Below, in pieces: positions 1 to 7,179 of a stretch of 33,537 nt of DNA. Made by a program: the position numbers and the translations under genes. Location of the stretch: positions 1 through 33,537 of the forward strand of contig JAFGLL010000095.1 of the NCBI GenBank assembly GCA_016928095.1, given 5' to 3'. The notes beneath the pieces are model-generated. The model was not told where the DNA came from. It saw nothing but the letters and a program-made list of their open reading frames with translations, and ran no database searches. Source of the DNA: Thermoplasmatota archaeon. GTDB lineage: Archaea; Thermoplasmatota; Penumbrarchaeia; Penumbrarchaeales; Penumbrarchaeaceae. Each line of letters begins with the position of its first letter. Position 1 is the stretch's first letter.

Positions 1-162
1 GGAACGTTCAAGAAATATCTGATCTGGATGGTCGATCGCGACCTCCTGTCCCTCTCGACCGAAAAGGACGATACCGAGTATGTCGGACTCACCACGAAGG
101 GGCTCGAATCCTACAATCAGATCGTCGGTTGGATCAAGGACGTTGTCCTTGATGATTTTTGA
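1..162 (+). CDS. C-terminal fragment of a probable winged-helix DNA-binding protein
   Basis: Frame 1 is open from the window edge to a TGA at 160-162, giving 53 residues; the start lies outside the window. The fragment has a short beta-wing-like stretch (around LLSLSTEKDDTEYVGLT) followed by TTKGLESYNQIVGWIK, the 'LT.kG' pattern that closes many archaeal winged-helix domains. It converges on the large secreted protein that ends at 194, with only 31 bp between the two stops. Function beyond probable DNA binding cannot be judged from a fragment. Confidence 0.55.
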   Translation, partial: GTFKKYLIWMVDRDLLSLSTEKDDTEYVGLTTKGLESYNQIVGWIKDVVLDDF

Positions 163-193
163 TGCTGCTCCATCATGAACAAAGGAATGATCC

Positions 194-3100
194 CTATTCC
201 TCGCCCTCCTCCTTCCTTGATGATGAAGCTACAATATATCCAACAAGAAGCAGGAGCGCTACTCCAAGGATGATCACGATCACCAGCCACCAGGGAAAAC
301 CTTTTTCGTCGTCATCATCGACAACTATATCGTCATCATCCGGTGGCTCGGGGATCTCGGGGACATCAACTGTCATTTCCTCCGAGACCGGGCTCTCTCC
401 GATGGAGTTCAAAGCGAGGACCGTATAGCGATACGTTGTTCCATTCTCCACGGTGGTGTCCAGATACGTCATCGCATCCGTGACCGTTGCGATCTCGGCA
501 GGTACTTCGCTCCCGTTGGAACGAATTATCCGGTATCCCGTGATGGGGCTTCCGCCGTCAGAGAGCGGCGGATCCCAGGATATCAGGACACCGTCAGGTG
601 TCAGCTCCAGTGTGATGTTCTGCGGAGCTCCCGGCGGTGTGAGTGCGGGTATCGAAACGGACACCACCGCCGAATGGTCAGATATACCCAGGGCGTTCCT
701 TGCCTGGACGGAATAATAATACGTCCTTCCCCTCTCGACGGAGTCATCAGTGAAGCTAATACCATCGACATCCGCAAGGAATGTCAGGTTCTCCTGGTCC
801 TCACCCCTGTTTACCACATATCCGATCACTGGCCAACCTCCGTCGGAAACCGGGGCCCCCCACGACAGGGACACCTGTGGTCCGTCAGCGACTGCAACAA
901 GGTCCAGAGGCGGCGATGGAACGGTCTCGCCCTCGACCACAACGAATGCGTTATCGAGGTCGAGCCAGTTGGTTGGATATATGACGACCGTCTCGCCGGG
1001 TCCAACCGTGATTCCGGATCGGGTGGCTGACGGCAGGGTTCCGTTCTGCGGAGGAGACGTACCGTTCCATACCTCTTCGGAGACAACGTTCCCCTGGAAC
1101 TCGACATCGAAGGTAACTGGCTCATCGCCATTATTTGTGAACCTGATCCCGGAATAGTCCTCGTTGGTACCGATGACGTGCGTTCCCGTATCGGTCAATG
1201 TGGCATTGATGATGCGGTAAACCCTCTCTCTGACCCCGAACCTGTTCACCTGGGCAAGTGTGTACACCTTCTCCTCGTCACTGGTCCCGTACTCCATCGA
1301 GCCGCGGTACGGGTTCCCGTCCGGATAATCGACCGACATCGTGTCCACCGTATTGTTGGATACTTCCGTACGCTCTATGGAGAAGGCGTTGGTCCCGTTG
1401 TTGATACATGACCAGTTGTAAACTCCGTCCTCGGTCCCTGTCACCGTTGCGGTGTAATTGCCTGTCGGCAGGAACCAGGACTGGGCCTTCCATCCGAGCC
1501 CGGAGAACATCGGCAGTGGAGCCGCCCCGTCGATACCCCACTCCAGGCTACCGCTCTCGTTGTAACCGACCCGGCTCCCGTTGTCATCCTCCACCGCCAC
1601 GGTAGCGCTACCCGCCAGCAGATGTATGATCCCATCGATGCTCAGGGGCATCGTTCTCGGCCCCCTTACAACTGACCAGGGAACAAAAGCTACCCCAACC
1701 GGGCTGTTCCACATGTTCCCGTCAGCATCCTCGAAGGACCAATCCCAGTAAAGGCCGCTCTTGTGGACCTCTATGTAAGGCGGATTGTCGATCTCGTCTC
1801 CTCCGCTTTTGCACTTATCGATGGCCTGGTCCGGGAAGGAGAACTCCTCCCTGTTCGAGTCATAGACATAGAACCGGATATGTGTGGGATCGACCTCCTC
1901 GTATGCGTAGGGGACGACCGCATGGGCGCCGTAATCGCAGATCAAGGTGGCTATACCGAGGTCCCCCGTATCGATCGAATGCTTCATGGAGTTCATCCAT
2001 AAACCAAGACCCGTGAAGTCGGATGACGGAACCAGACCGCTTATAAGCGACCCAAGATAGGCATGCAGGATCTCGGATGACATCTGGGCACCCTGCTGGT
2101 AATCGACATGCTCCCTGAGTTCTCCTGCGTTGTCGAGCTCACGGGGATAGGTAGAATAGGCCGGGGTATAGTCAGAAACGGAAAGCTCATCATGATAGAA
2201 CCTCAAGGCTGTGGTCGACATGCCGAAACATTCTCCGTACTGCGCCATCCACCAGAAGACGGCACCGTAGTAGATGGCTGCCAGGGGGTCGGGGCAGAAT
2301 GGCTCTTCTATCAGATACCCCCAGCAGTCCCAGCCGTCCCATGGGGTCCAGTAAGGGATCCCAAGACAGACCCAGAGACACAGGTATGCCTGGTTGCCGA
2401 AAGCATCCTTGTAACGACCCTCCCCCCAAGGGTTCCATGGATACGACAGCTCGTATCTGGTGGGATTGTGGAATCCCAGGCCGTTCTCGAATTGCCATAC
2501 TGGCTCCGGGAAGATCTCCACCTCATTAGCGGAGGCGATGTCCCCGGCCGTGGTCCTCAATGTGATTTTGTGCTTCCCGTGGGGGACACCGTCGTGTACG
2601 ATGAAGGTATAGGAATGGTCCGGGTCCGGATTGAGCGGTGGTAGCGGTTCTGAGAGAACGCGCCCCACACTCATCCCGCCCATCAGTATCTCCGCCCCTC
2701 TGAGGTCAGATCCTTCTATGGTCAACGGAGTTCCGACCCAGCCCGTATCTGGCCATACATTCGTGATGACCGGCGGACGGGGTTCGACGGTTATCGAAAC
2801 TTCGTCTGTATTGAAGAAAAGCGGGTCGGTATGCTCGAGGCCGTCGGTCACCGTAAGCCTGAGAACAAAGGTGACCGGATAGGTCGTGAGGGATACCGAG
2901 AATGTCGCCATTGCTGTGTCCGCCCCGGTCAGTGTAACATCGATTCCTCCGGGAGCGATCTTGGTCCATGAAAAGGTCAGCGGGTCACCCTCGGCATCAT
3001 ACGATCCGGAGCCATCCAGATATACCGTTTCTTCCTCTCCGACGGTCCGGTCATAACCGGCGAACACGATGGGAGGATAGTTATAGTAGATGGTATAGAA

Positions 3101-4480
3101 GATGTTGAAATCGTGATTGCTAGCTGCATAGATCGATGGCCCGCTCTTGGGGACCAGTTCGACCCTGACACGTGCAGTGTAGCAATCGACCTCCGGGACG
3201 TCCCAGGTATACCATCTGCACGGAGCCGTCGCCCCTGTGATCGATGTCCAGGTCGACCCGGAATCGATCGAATAATAGAGCTTGAACTGCTGTATATCGT
3301 CATTGGAGCCGGTGGTTGACCATGCAATACTGTAAGTATTGTTCGATAACAACACCTCTCCACTATCAACTGGAGGGTTCGGTGCGAGCAGTGTGACCGT
3401 AAGTGTGTTCGGGTCCGAGATGATACGGTTCGGGGACGAGCTCTGGTCATGGTCGAGATAGTACCACTCACCCCACTCGGCTGTCACCTTCACTATCACA
3501 TTCTGGGAATCGACGCTATTGGGTACTATCCATGCTTCCTCACTATCATCATAGGACCATCCGATGATGGTCCATGATGAACCTCCATTTGTCGAGTATT
3601 CCAGAACTATGTCCATTATCACCTGAGACGGGTCGAGCGAGGTCTTCCATTTGATGGTGTAGGTGGAGCCACCGACAAGAACGACCCCCCCATCGGGCTG
3701 AATGAGCGTTATGGTCGGGGAGGAGAGCTGTATCTGGTTCGTTATATCGACCCCGAGGACCGAACTCCCCACACTTGCTATGGCCTCGACCCTGATCTCG
3801 CACCAGGCACTCTCGTAATAGGGTGGCATCCACCATATCCAGCCTATTGTCGGATCATAAGTGGAGTAATCTCCCGGGAGAGGCTTCCAGCTCCCGAAAC
3901 CGGAGCCTTCGTCCACCCGCCATGTGAACCTGAGGTATCCGACCCTCCGGTTGGGGTCGAACATGTTGTATCTGAACAGTTTATAGCTTCCGTAGGACAT
4001 GGTGGTGGGGAACTCCGTGAACTCTATCACAAGGTTAGGTGTGATAGAGAAATTTCCGTCGGATATATCCTCGCCATATATTGTCCAGGGTTTTGCGGTA
4101 GAACTCCTCCAGATGACCTGGACCCTGCAGGTGGTCTCATTCAGGTTGGGAGGAACGAACCATGAGTAGCTCCCGAATCCATGGGATGGGGTATTGGATA
4201 TGGTATCAATGCCATCCCAGCTCGTGCCCCCGTCGATGGAGAGGTAGACCGATATGTATCCGCCTGCCCTGTTGATGGACCACTGGACCCTCTGGGTGGA
4301 ACCTGATACGATATTCTCCCCCCCGTTGGGGCTAACAATGGTTATCTCATCCTCCGCCCCCTCTGCGGCCTTCAACGTGAACATTGTCAGGACCATCATC
4401 GTGACGAGGGCATATACCAGAAAAATTGACACTTTTCCATTCTCTGGACGGGGCACTTTCGTTAAAAGAACCTTTTTCAT
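194..4480 (-). CDS. Large secreted surface protein with papain-like cysteine peptidase core, PKD, IPT/TIG and Fn3 domains
   Basis: This 1428-residue protein starts at ATG 4480, which has a GAGGGGGAT ribosome site at 4494-4486; an ATG 36 bp upstream lies inside the probable TATA box. Order: signal peptide (1-42), three Ig-like repeats of the 'PNGGE' Ser-Thr-rich/Kre9 type (about 45-455), a PKD/K319-like domain (470-565), an IPT/TIG-like domain (570-655), an aromatic-rich globular region (660-970), more beta structure, two Fn3 domains (about 1188-1376), an Asp-rich linker, a membrane helix and a short charged tail. The globular region holds GECFGMS (Cys751), GAHAVVPY (His853) and YVYDSN (Asp874), in the order of a papain-like C-H-D triad. 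Family knowledge suggests an exported cysteine peptidase or transglutaminase-like enzyme; activity is inferred. Topology is outside, with a C-terminal anchor. Confidence 0.85.
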   Translation of the reverse strand: MKKVLLTKVPRPENGKVSIFLVYALVTMMVLTMFTLKAAEGAEDEITIVSPNGGENIVSGSTQRVQWSINRAGGYISVYLSIDGGTSWDGIDTISNTPSHGFGSYSWFVPPNLNETTCRVQVIWRSSTAKPWTIYGEDISDGNFSITPNLVIEFTEFPTTMSYGSYKLFRYNMFDPNRRVGYLRFTWRVDEGSGFGSWKPLPGDYSTYDPTIGWIWWMPPYYESAWCEIRVEAIASVGSSVLGVDITNQIQLSSPTITLIQPDGGVVLVGGSTYTIKWKTSLDPSQVIMDIVLEYSTNGGSSWTIIGWSYDDSEEAWIVPNSVDSQNVIVKVTAEWGEWYYLDHDQSSSPNRIISDPNTLTVTLLAPNPPVDSGEVLLSNNTYSIAWSTTGSNDDIQQFKLYYSIDSGSTWTSITGATAPCRWYTWDVPEVDCYTARVRVELVPKSGPSIYAASNHDFNIFYTIYYNYPPIVFAGYDRTVGEEETVYLDGSGSYDAEGDPLTFSWTKIAPGGIDVTLTGADTAMATFSVSLTTYPVTFVLRLTVTDGLEHTDPLFFNTDEVSITVEPRPPVITNVWPDTGWVGTPLTIEGSDLRGAEILMGGMSVGRVLSEPLPPLNPDPDHSYTFIVHDGVPHGKHKITLRTTAGDIASANEVEIFPEPVWQFENGLGFHNPTRYELSYPWNPWGEGRYKDAFGNQAYLCLWVCLGIPYWTPWDGWDCWGYLIEEPFCPDPLAAIYYGAVFWWMAQYGECFGMSTTALRFYHDELSVSDYTPAYSTYPRELDNAGELREHVDYQQGAQMSSEILHAYLGSLISGLVPSSDFTGLGLWMNSMKHSIDTGDLGIATLICDYGAHAVVPYAYEEVDPTHIRFYVYDSNREEFSFPDQAIDKCKSGGDEIDNPPYIEVHKSGLYWDWSFEDADGNMWNSPVGVAFVPWSVVRGPRTMPLSIDGIIHLLAGSATVAVEDDNGSRVGYNESGSLEWGIDGAAPLPMFSGLGWKAQSWFLPTGNYTATVTGTEDGVYNWSCINNGTNAFSIERTEVSNNTVDTMSVDYPDGNPYRGSMEYGTSDEEKVYTLAQVNRFGVRERVYRIINATLTDTGTHVIGTNEDYSGIRFTNNGDEPVTFDVEFQGNVVSEEVWNGTSPPQNGTLPSATRSGITVGPGETVVIYPTNWLDLDNAFVVVEGETVPSPPLDLVAVADGPQVSLSWGAPVSDGGWPVIGYVVNRGEDQENLTFLADVDGISFTDDSVERGRTYYYSVQARNALGISDHSAVVSVSIPALTPPGAPQNITLELTPDGVLISWDPPLSDGGSPITGYRIIRSNGSEVPAEIATVTDAMTYLDTTVENGTTYRYTVLALNSIGESPVSEEMTVDVPEIPEPPDDDDIVVDDDDEKGFPWWLVIVIILGVALLLLVGYIVASSSRKEEGEE

Positions 4481-4485
4481 GTTTT

Positions 4486-4494
4486 CATCCCCCT
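4486..4494 (-). promoter_or_regulatory. Ribosome binding site deciding the start of the papain-like surface protein
   Basis: The minus strand reads GAGGGGGAT, then five bases, then ATG at 4480. It favours this start over the upstream ATG at 4516. Confidence 0.6.
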
Positions 4495-4516
4495 CATAAT
4501 TGTTAGGGAGCGACAA

Positions 4517-4527
4517 CTATATGAAAG
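4517..4527 (-). promoter_or_regulatory. Probable TATA box of the papain-like surface protein gene
   Basis: The minus strand reads TTTCATATAGT, centred near 4522. A start of transcription about 26 bp downstream (near 4496) gives a short leader that contains the ribosome site. Confidence 0.4.
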
Positions 4528-4532
4528 TTATC

Positions 4533-4578
4533 GGGGGATGTGAGGAGGTGTGATAAAACAGGGGGATGTGAGGAGGTG
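4533..4578. repeat. Two direct 18-bp repeats upstream of the surface-protein promoter
   Basis: GGGGGATGTGAGGAGGTG occurs exactly at 4533-4550 and again at 4561-4578, a 28-bp period. The pair lies just upstream of the TATA-like box of the minus-strand surface protein, in the 3' flank of the Rio1 gene. Position suggests an activator binding site; this is inference. Confidence 0.65.
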
Positions 4579-4640
4579 ACCGTATATCCGATGTTATCGG
4601 AAGAATTAGCTCAAATAGTGTATCCTTTCCATCCCCGGGA

Positions 4641-5444
4641 TCACTGTTCATCTTCTTCCAGGGTCGCCACAAGCTCATCTTTCAGGGACAGAGCATCCTT
4701 CCTGGCGTTATCTATGCCCTTCCTTTCGAAGAACGTGGAGATGATGCGGAGGTCGCGATCGAGCATCTCAAGGGACCTGGGATGCGAGAGGTCAAGGCTC
4801 TGCCCCACGTCTATTAACATGGGGGCCCCGTCGTAGAGAATATTGTACTCAGAGAGGTCAGCGTGTACGAGCTCGCAGTCCAGGAAGAGCTTTTCCACCG
4901 TATCCAGCACTATCTTCCACATCTCCTCCCATTCATCATGGTCAGCATCCAGGACCTTCAGCTGGGGGGCCGGTTTCCCCTCGTAACCTATGTAATCCAT
5001 CACGAGGATGTTACGGAACAGCGCCTGGGTTTGGGGGACCCTGATCCCCTCCTCATGCATTGTCTCGAGGTTCATGAACTCCTTTCGGGCCCATGTGTAT
5101 ATGACGCCCCTGTGGGAGCGGTCTATTCGCTGGAACCTTCGGTCCCCTTCCATATATTCCAGGAAAGCCCCGAAAGTGGATGTCGAGGTTCTGAAGATCT
5201 TGACCGCTGCATCCTTTCCGAAGGTCTTCGCAAGGTAGACATTCGCTTCCTTCCCTGTGGAGATGGGGCACTCCACGGTCTTGATCTTCTTGCGTTTCAT
5301 CAATCTGTATATATTGTCAAGGTTCTGCTGATCGAAGACCTCGTCGTATGTCTTGAACCTTTCAGCATCGACGATGAGCTGCTCTCGTTTGATATGCTTG
5401 TCGAACTTCTGATCTATGATATCGTAGACGTCCTTCTTTGCCAC
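4641..5444 (-). CDS. rio1: Rio1-type atypical protein serine kinase
   Basis: This 267-residue protein carries the RIO1 signature: N-terminal helical extension (1-55), glycine-loop substitute STGKEANVY at 62-70, ATP-binding Lys82 in AVKIFRTSTSTF, catalytic VHADLSEYNIL with Asp196 and Asn201, and metal-binding LIDVGQS with Asp212. RIO1 proteins are cytoplasmic kinase/ATPases used in late maturation of the small ribosomal subunit, which fits the aIF1A gene 42 bp upstream on the same strand. The start is GTG at 5444. No ribosome site precedes it, but a TATA-like TTTATTTTAAA sits about 25 bp upstream, so a leaderless transcript is plausible. The acidic tail ends EEDEQ. Confidence 0.95.
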   Translation of the reverse strand: MAKKDVYDIIDQKFDKHIKREQLIVDAERFKTYDEVFDQQNLDNIYRLMKRKKIKTVECPISTGKEANVYLAKTFGKDAAVKIFRTSTSTFGAFLEYMEGDRRFQRIDRSHRGVIYTWARKEFMNLETMHEEGIRVPQTQALFRNILVMDYIGYEGKPAPQLKVLDADHDEWEEMWKIVLDTVEKLFLDCELVHADLSEYNILYDGAPMLIDVGQSLDLSHPRSLEMLDRDLRIISTFFERKGIDNARKDALSLKDELVATLEEDEQ

Positions 5445-5463
5445 ATTGATGTAGCGTCGAGGG

Positions 5464-5474
5464 TTTAAAATAAA
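5464..5474 (-). promoter_or_regulatory. TATA-like box for leaderless transcription of rio1
   Basis: The minus strand reads TTTATTTTAAA, centred about 25 bp before the GTG start at 5444. No Shine-Dalgarno sequence lies between them, which fits leaderless initiation. Confidence 0.4.
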
Positions 5475-5480
5475 CTTGCC

Positions 5481-5496
5481 TCTGGTCTAAACCAGA
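5481..5496 (-). terminator. Small hairpin across the aIF1A stop codon
   Basis: TCTGGT-CTAA-ACCAGA is a perfect 6-bp inverted repeat whose loop contains the aIF1A stop. On the minus strand a T-rich stretch follows. It could weaken read-through from aIF1A into rio1; this is weak evidence. Confidence 0.3.
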
Positions 5497-5843
5497 AGTG
5501 ACTCGAGGTGCTTGGGTACCACGTTCCTTCTGACCATGTTCTGGGCCTGTATCCTCGTGTAGCGGTAGAGGACGTCGCATTTGTCGTCCTGGAATTCCCA
5601 GGGACATATTATCACAAGGTCGCCCTCCCTCATCCACATCCTCTTCTTGAGCTTACCGCGGATGCGCCCGAGCCTCATCTTACCGTCCTGGCAGAATATC
5701 TTCAGATGACCGCCCCCCAGGGCCTGGTCCACTACTCCGAAGATCTCTCTCTTCTTCCTGTTGGGGAGCTTCACCCTGACGTACCCCTCCGGCCCTCCAC
5801 GATAGCTCTCCTTGACCTCTATGGTTTCCTCGTACTCGTCCAA
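5487..5843 (-). CDS. eif1A: Archaeal translation initiation factor 1A (aIF1A)
   Basis: The 118-residue product matches the eIF1A/aIF1A family over its length. It has a short acidic N-terminus, then the OB-fold core with GVVDQALGGGHLKIFCQDGK (about 36-55), RIRGKLKKRMWMREGDLVI and PWEFQDDKCDVLYRYT. The factor binds the A-site region of the small ribosomal subunit and helps initiator tRNA and mRNA recruitment. The start is TTG at 5843, preceded by GGTGG at 5852-5848; no ATG fits the family's N-terminus. It lies upstream of rio1 on the same strand, a translation/ribosome pair. It diverges from the aminotransferase across a 124-bp gap with a nearly symmetric TATA element. Confidence 0.95.
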   Translation of the reverse strand: MDEYEETIEVKESYRGGPEGYVRVKLPNRKKREIFGVVDQALGGGHLKIFCQDGKMRLGRIRGKLKKRMWMREGDLVIICPWEFQDDKCDVLYRYTRIQAQNMVRRNVVPKHLESLLV

Positions 5844-5888
5844 TTAACCACCTTTATCTGCCAGCAGGGATGCAATGCTATACTCTAC

Positions 5889-5898
5889 GTTTATTAAA
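5889..5898. promoter_or_regulatory. Nearly symmetric TATA element shared by aIF1A and the aminotransferase
   Basis: GTTTATTAAA reads as a TATA-like box on both strands. It is about 47 bp from the aIF1A start and 70-80 bp from the aminotransferase start, the only good TATA candidate in the divergent gap. Confidence 0.4.
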
Positions 5899-5967
5899 GG
5901 ATTTCCAATCTTGTTCGGACCCCTCCATTGAAATACAGCAACTCCATTCCACCCCCCGGTGATAGGT

Positions 5968-7179
5968 TTGAAACCCATCAAGGCGAACCCGCTCTCTCTC
6001 GAGATCGAATATGCGATAAGGGATGTCACACTACCGGCGACCGAACTTGAAAGACAGGGGCATCGTATCCTGAAGCTGAACATTGGTGACCCCAACAAGT
6101 ACGATTTCGACACGCCCGGGTTCATCAAGGAAGCCGTGATCGAGGCCATGGGGCTGGGGATGAACGGTTATGCCCCATCGAACGGTATACCCGAGCTCCT
6201 GGATGCCATAAGGACAGATGAGAGGTCCCGGGGCAATGATATCGAGAAACAGGATATCATGGTGACCCACGGTGTCACCGAGGCTCTCCAGATGCTTTTC
6301 TATTCCACGCTCATGCCCGGAGACGAGGTGCTGGTTCCCGGGCCGTCATACCCACCCTACATCACCTATGCAAGGATGAGGGGGGCGATACCTGTCCCTT
6401 ACAGGACCATCGAGGAGGAAGGGTGGATCCCCGACGTCGATGATATCAGGTCGAAGATGACACGCCGTACCAAAGCGGTGGCGGTCATCAATCCAAACAA
6501 CCCCACCGGGGCGCTCTATGGCAAGAAGGTGATCAAGCAGATCGGTGACGAAGTGGCCGATCACGGCTCCTCTTACCTCATATCCGACGAGATATACAAC
6601 CTCATGACCTTCGAGGGAGAGACCCCCTCCACTGCCAAGGTCAATCCGGACCTCCCGGTGATAACCCTCAACGGAATATCGAAGATATACCTGGCCCCCG
6701 GGTGGAGGATCGGATATATGGCATTAAGGGACCCGGACGGGTCCCTCAAAGAGATAAGGGAGGGTCTGGAGAGGCAGTCCAGGGCCAGATTGTGTGCTAA
6801 TTCCATCTGCGAATATGCGTACTACAAGGCCCTCACCGGGGACCGCGGCCACATAAGAGAGACCATGGAGAAGCTCAGGAAGAGAAGGGACCTGGCCCAC
6901 AGGAGGCTCAACGAGATCGAGGGTACCTCGACCCAGCTTCCCGGCGGTGCCTTCTACATGTTCCCCAGGATCGACTGTCTGGAGAGGGGTCCCTGGAAGA
7001 ACGATAAGGAGTTCTCCCTGGACCTGCTCAGAGAGGAGAAGGTCCTGACCGTGTTCGGTTCGGGGTTCGGCCAGGAATACGGGTCAGGTCACTTCAGGAT
7101 AGTCATACTTCCTCAGGAGGAGGTTCTATCCAGCGCCTTCGACGGGATGGAGCGGTTCATAAAGGAAAGGATGAAGTGA
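5968..7179 (+). CDS. PLP-dependent class I/II aminotransferase (aspartate/alanine aminotransferase-like)
   Basis: The 403-residue product is a fold-type I aminotransferase. Landmarks numbered from the TTG start: NPNNPTG at 175-181, Asp207 in SDEIYN (pairs with the pyridine nitrogen), Lys239 in NGISKIYLAPGWR (Schiff-base lysine) and Arg377 in HFRI (substrate carboxylate). It transfers amino groups between an amino acid and a 2-oxo acid in the cytoplasm; the archaeal MKPI...LS..I.YAIRD N-terminus recalls alanine/aspartate aminotransferases, but substrate cannot be fixed. TTG 5968 is chosen because GGTGAT (5958-5963) precedes it; a GTG at 5959 is the alternative. Its stop directly abuts that of the convergent histidine kinase. 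Confidence 0.93.
   Translation: MKPIKANPLSLEIEYAIRDVTLPATELERQGHRILKLNIGDPNKYDFDTPGFIKEAVIEAMGLGMNGYAPSNGIPELLDAIRTDERSRGNDIEKQDIMVTHGVTEALQMLFYSTLMPGDEVLVPGPSYPPYITYARMRGAIPVPYRTIEEEGWIPDVDDIRSKMTRRTKAVAVINPNNPTGALYGKKVIKQIGDEVADHGSSYLISDEIYNLMTFEGETPSTAKVNPDLPVITLNGISKIYLAPGWRIGYMALRDPDGSLKEIREGLERQSRARLCANSICEYAYYKALTGDRGHIRETMEKLRKRRDLAHRRLNEIEGTSTQLPGGAFYMFPRIDCLERGPWKNDKEFSLDLLREEKVLTVFGSGFGQEYGSGHFRIVILPQEEVLSSAFDGMERFIKERMK

Noticed and set aside
2108-2644. Long plus-strand frame of 178 codons opposite the papain-like surface protein
   Set aside because: It is antisense to a clear multi-domain gene, has no ribosome site and no recognisable domain; GC-rich DNA produces such shadows.
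4540-4836. Plus-strand small frame preceded by AGGAGGTGA near 4569
   Set aside because: The ribosome-like motif is part of a direct repeat and the frame runs antisense into rio1; kept only as an alternative reading of the repeat.
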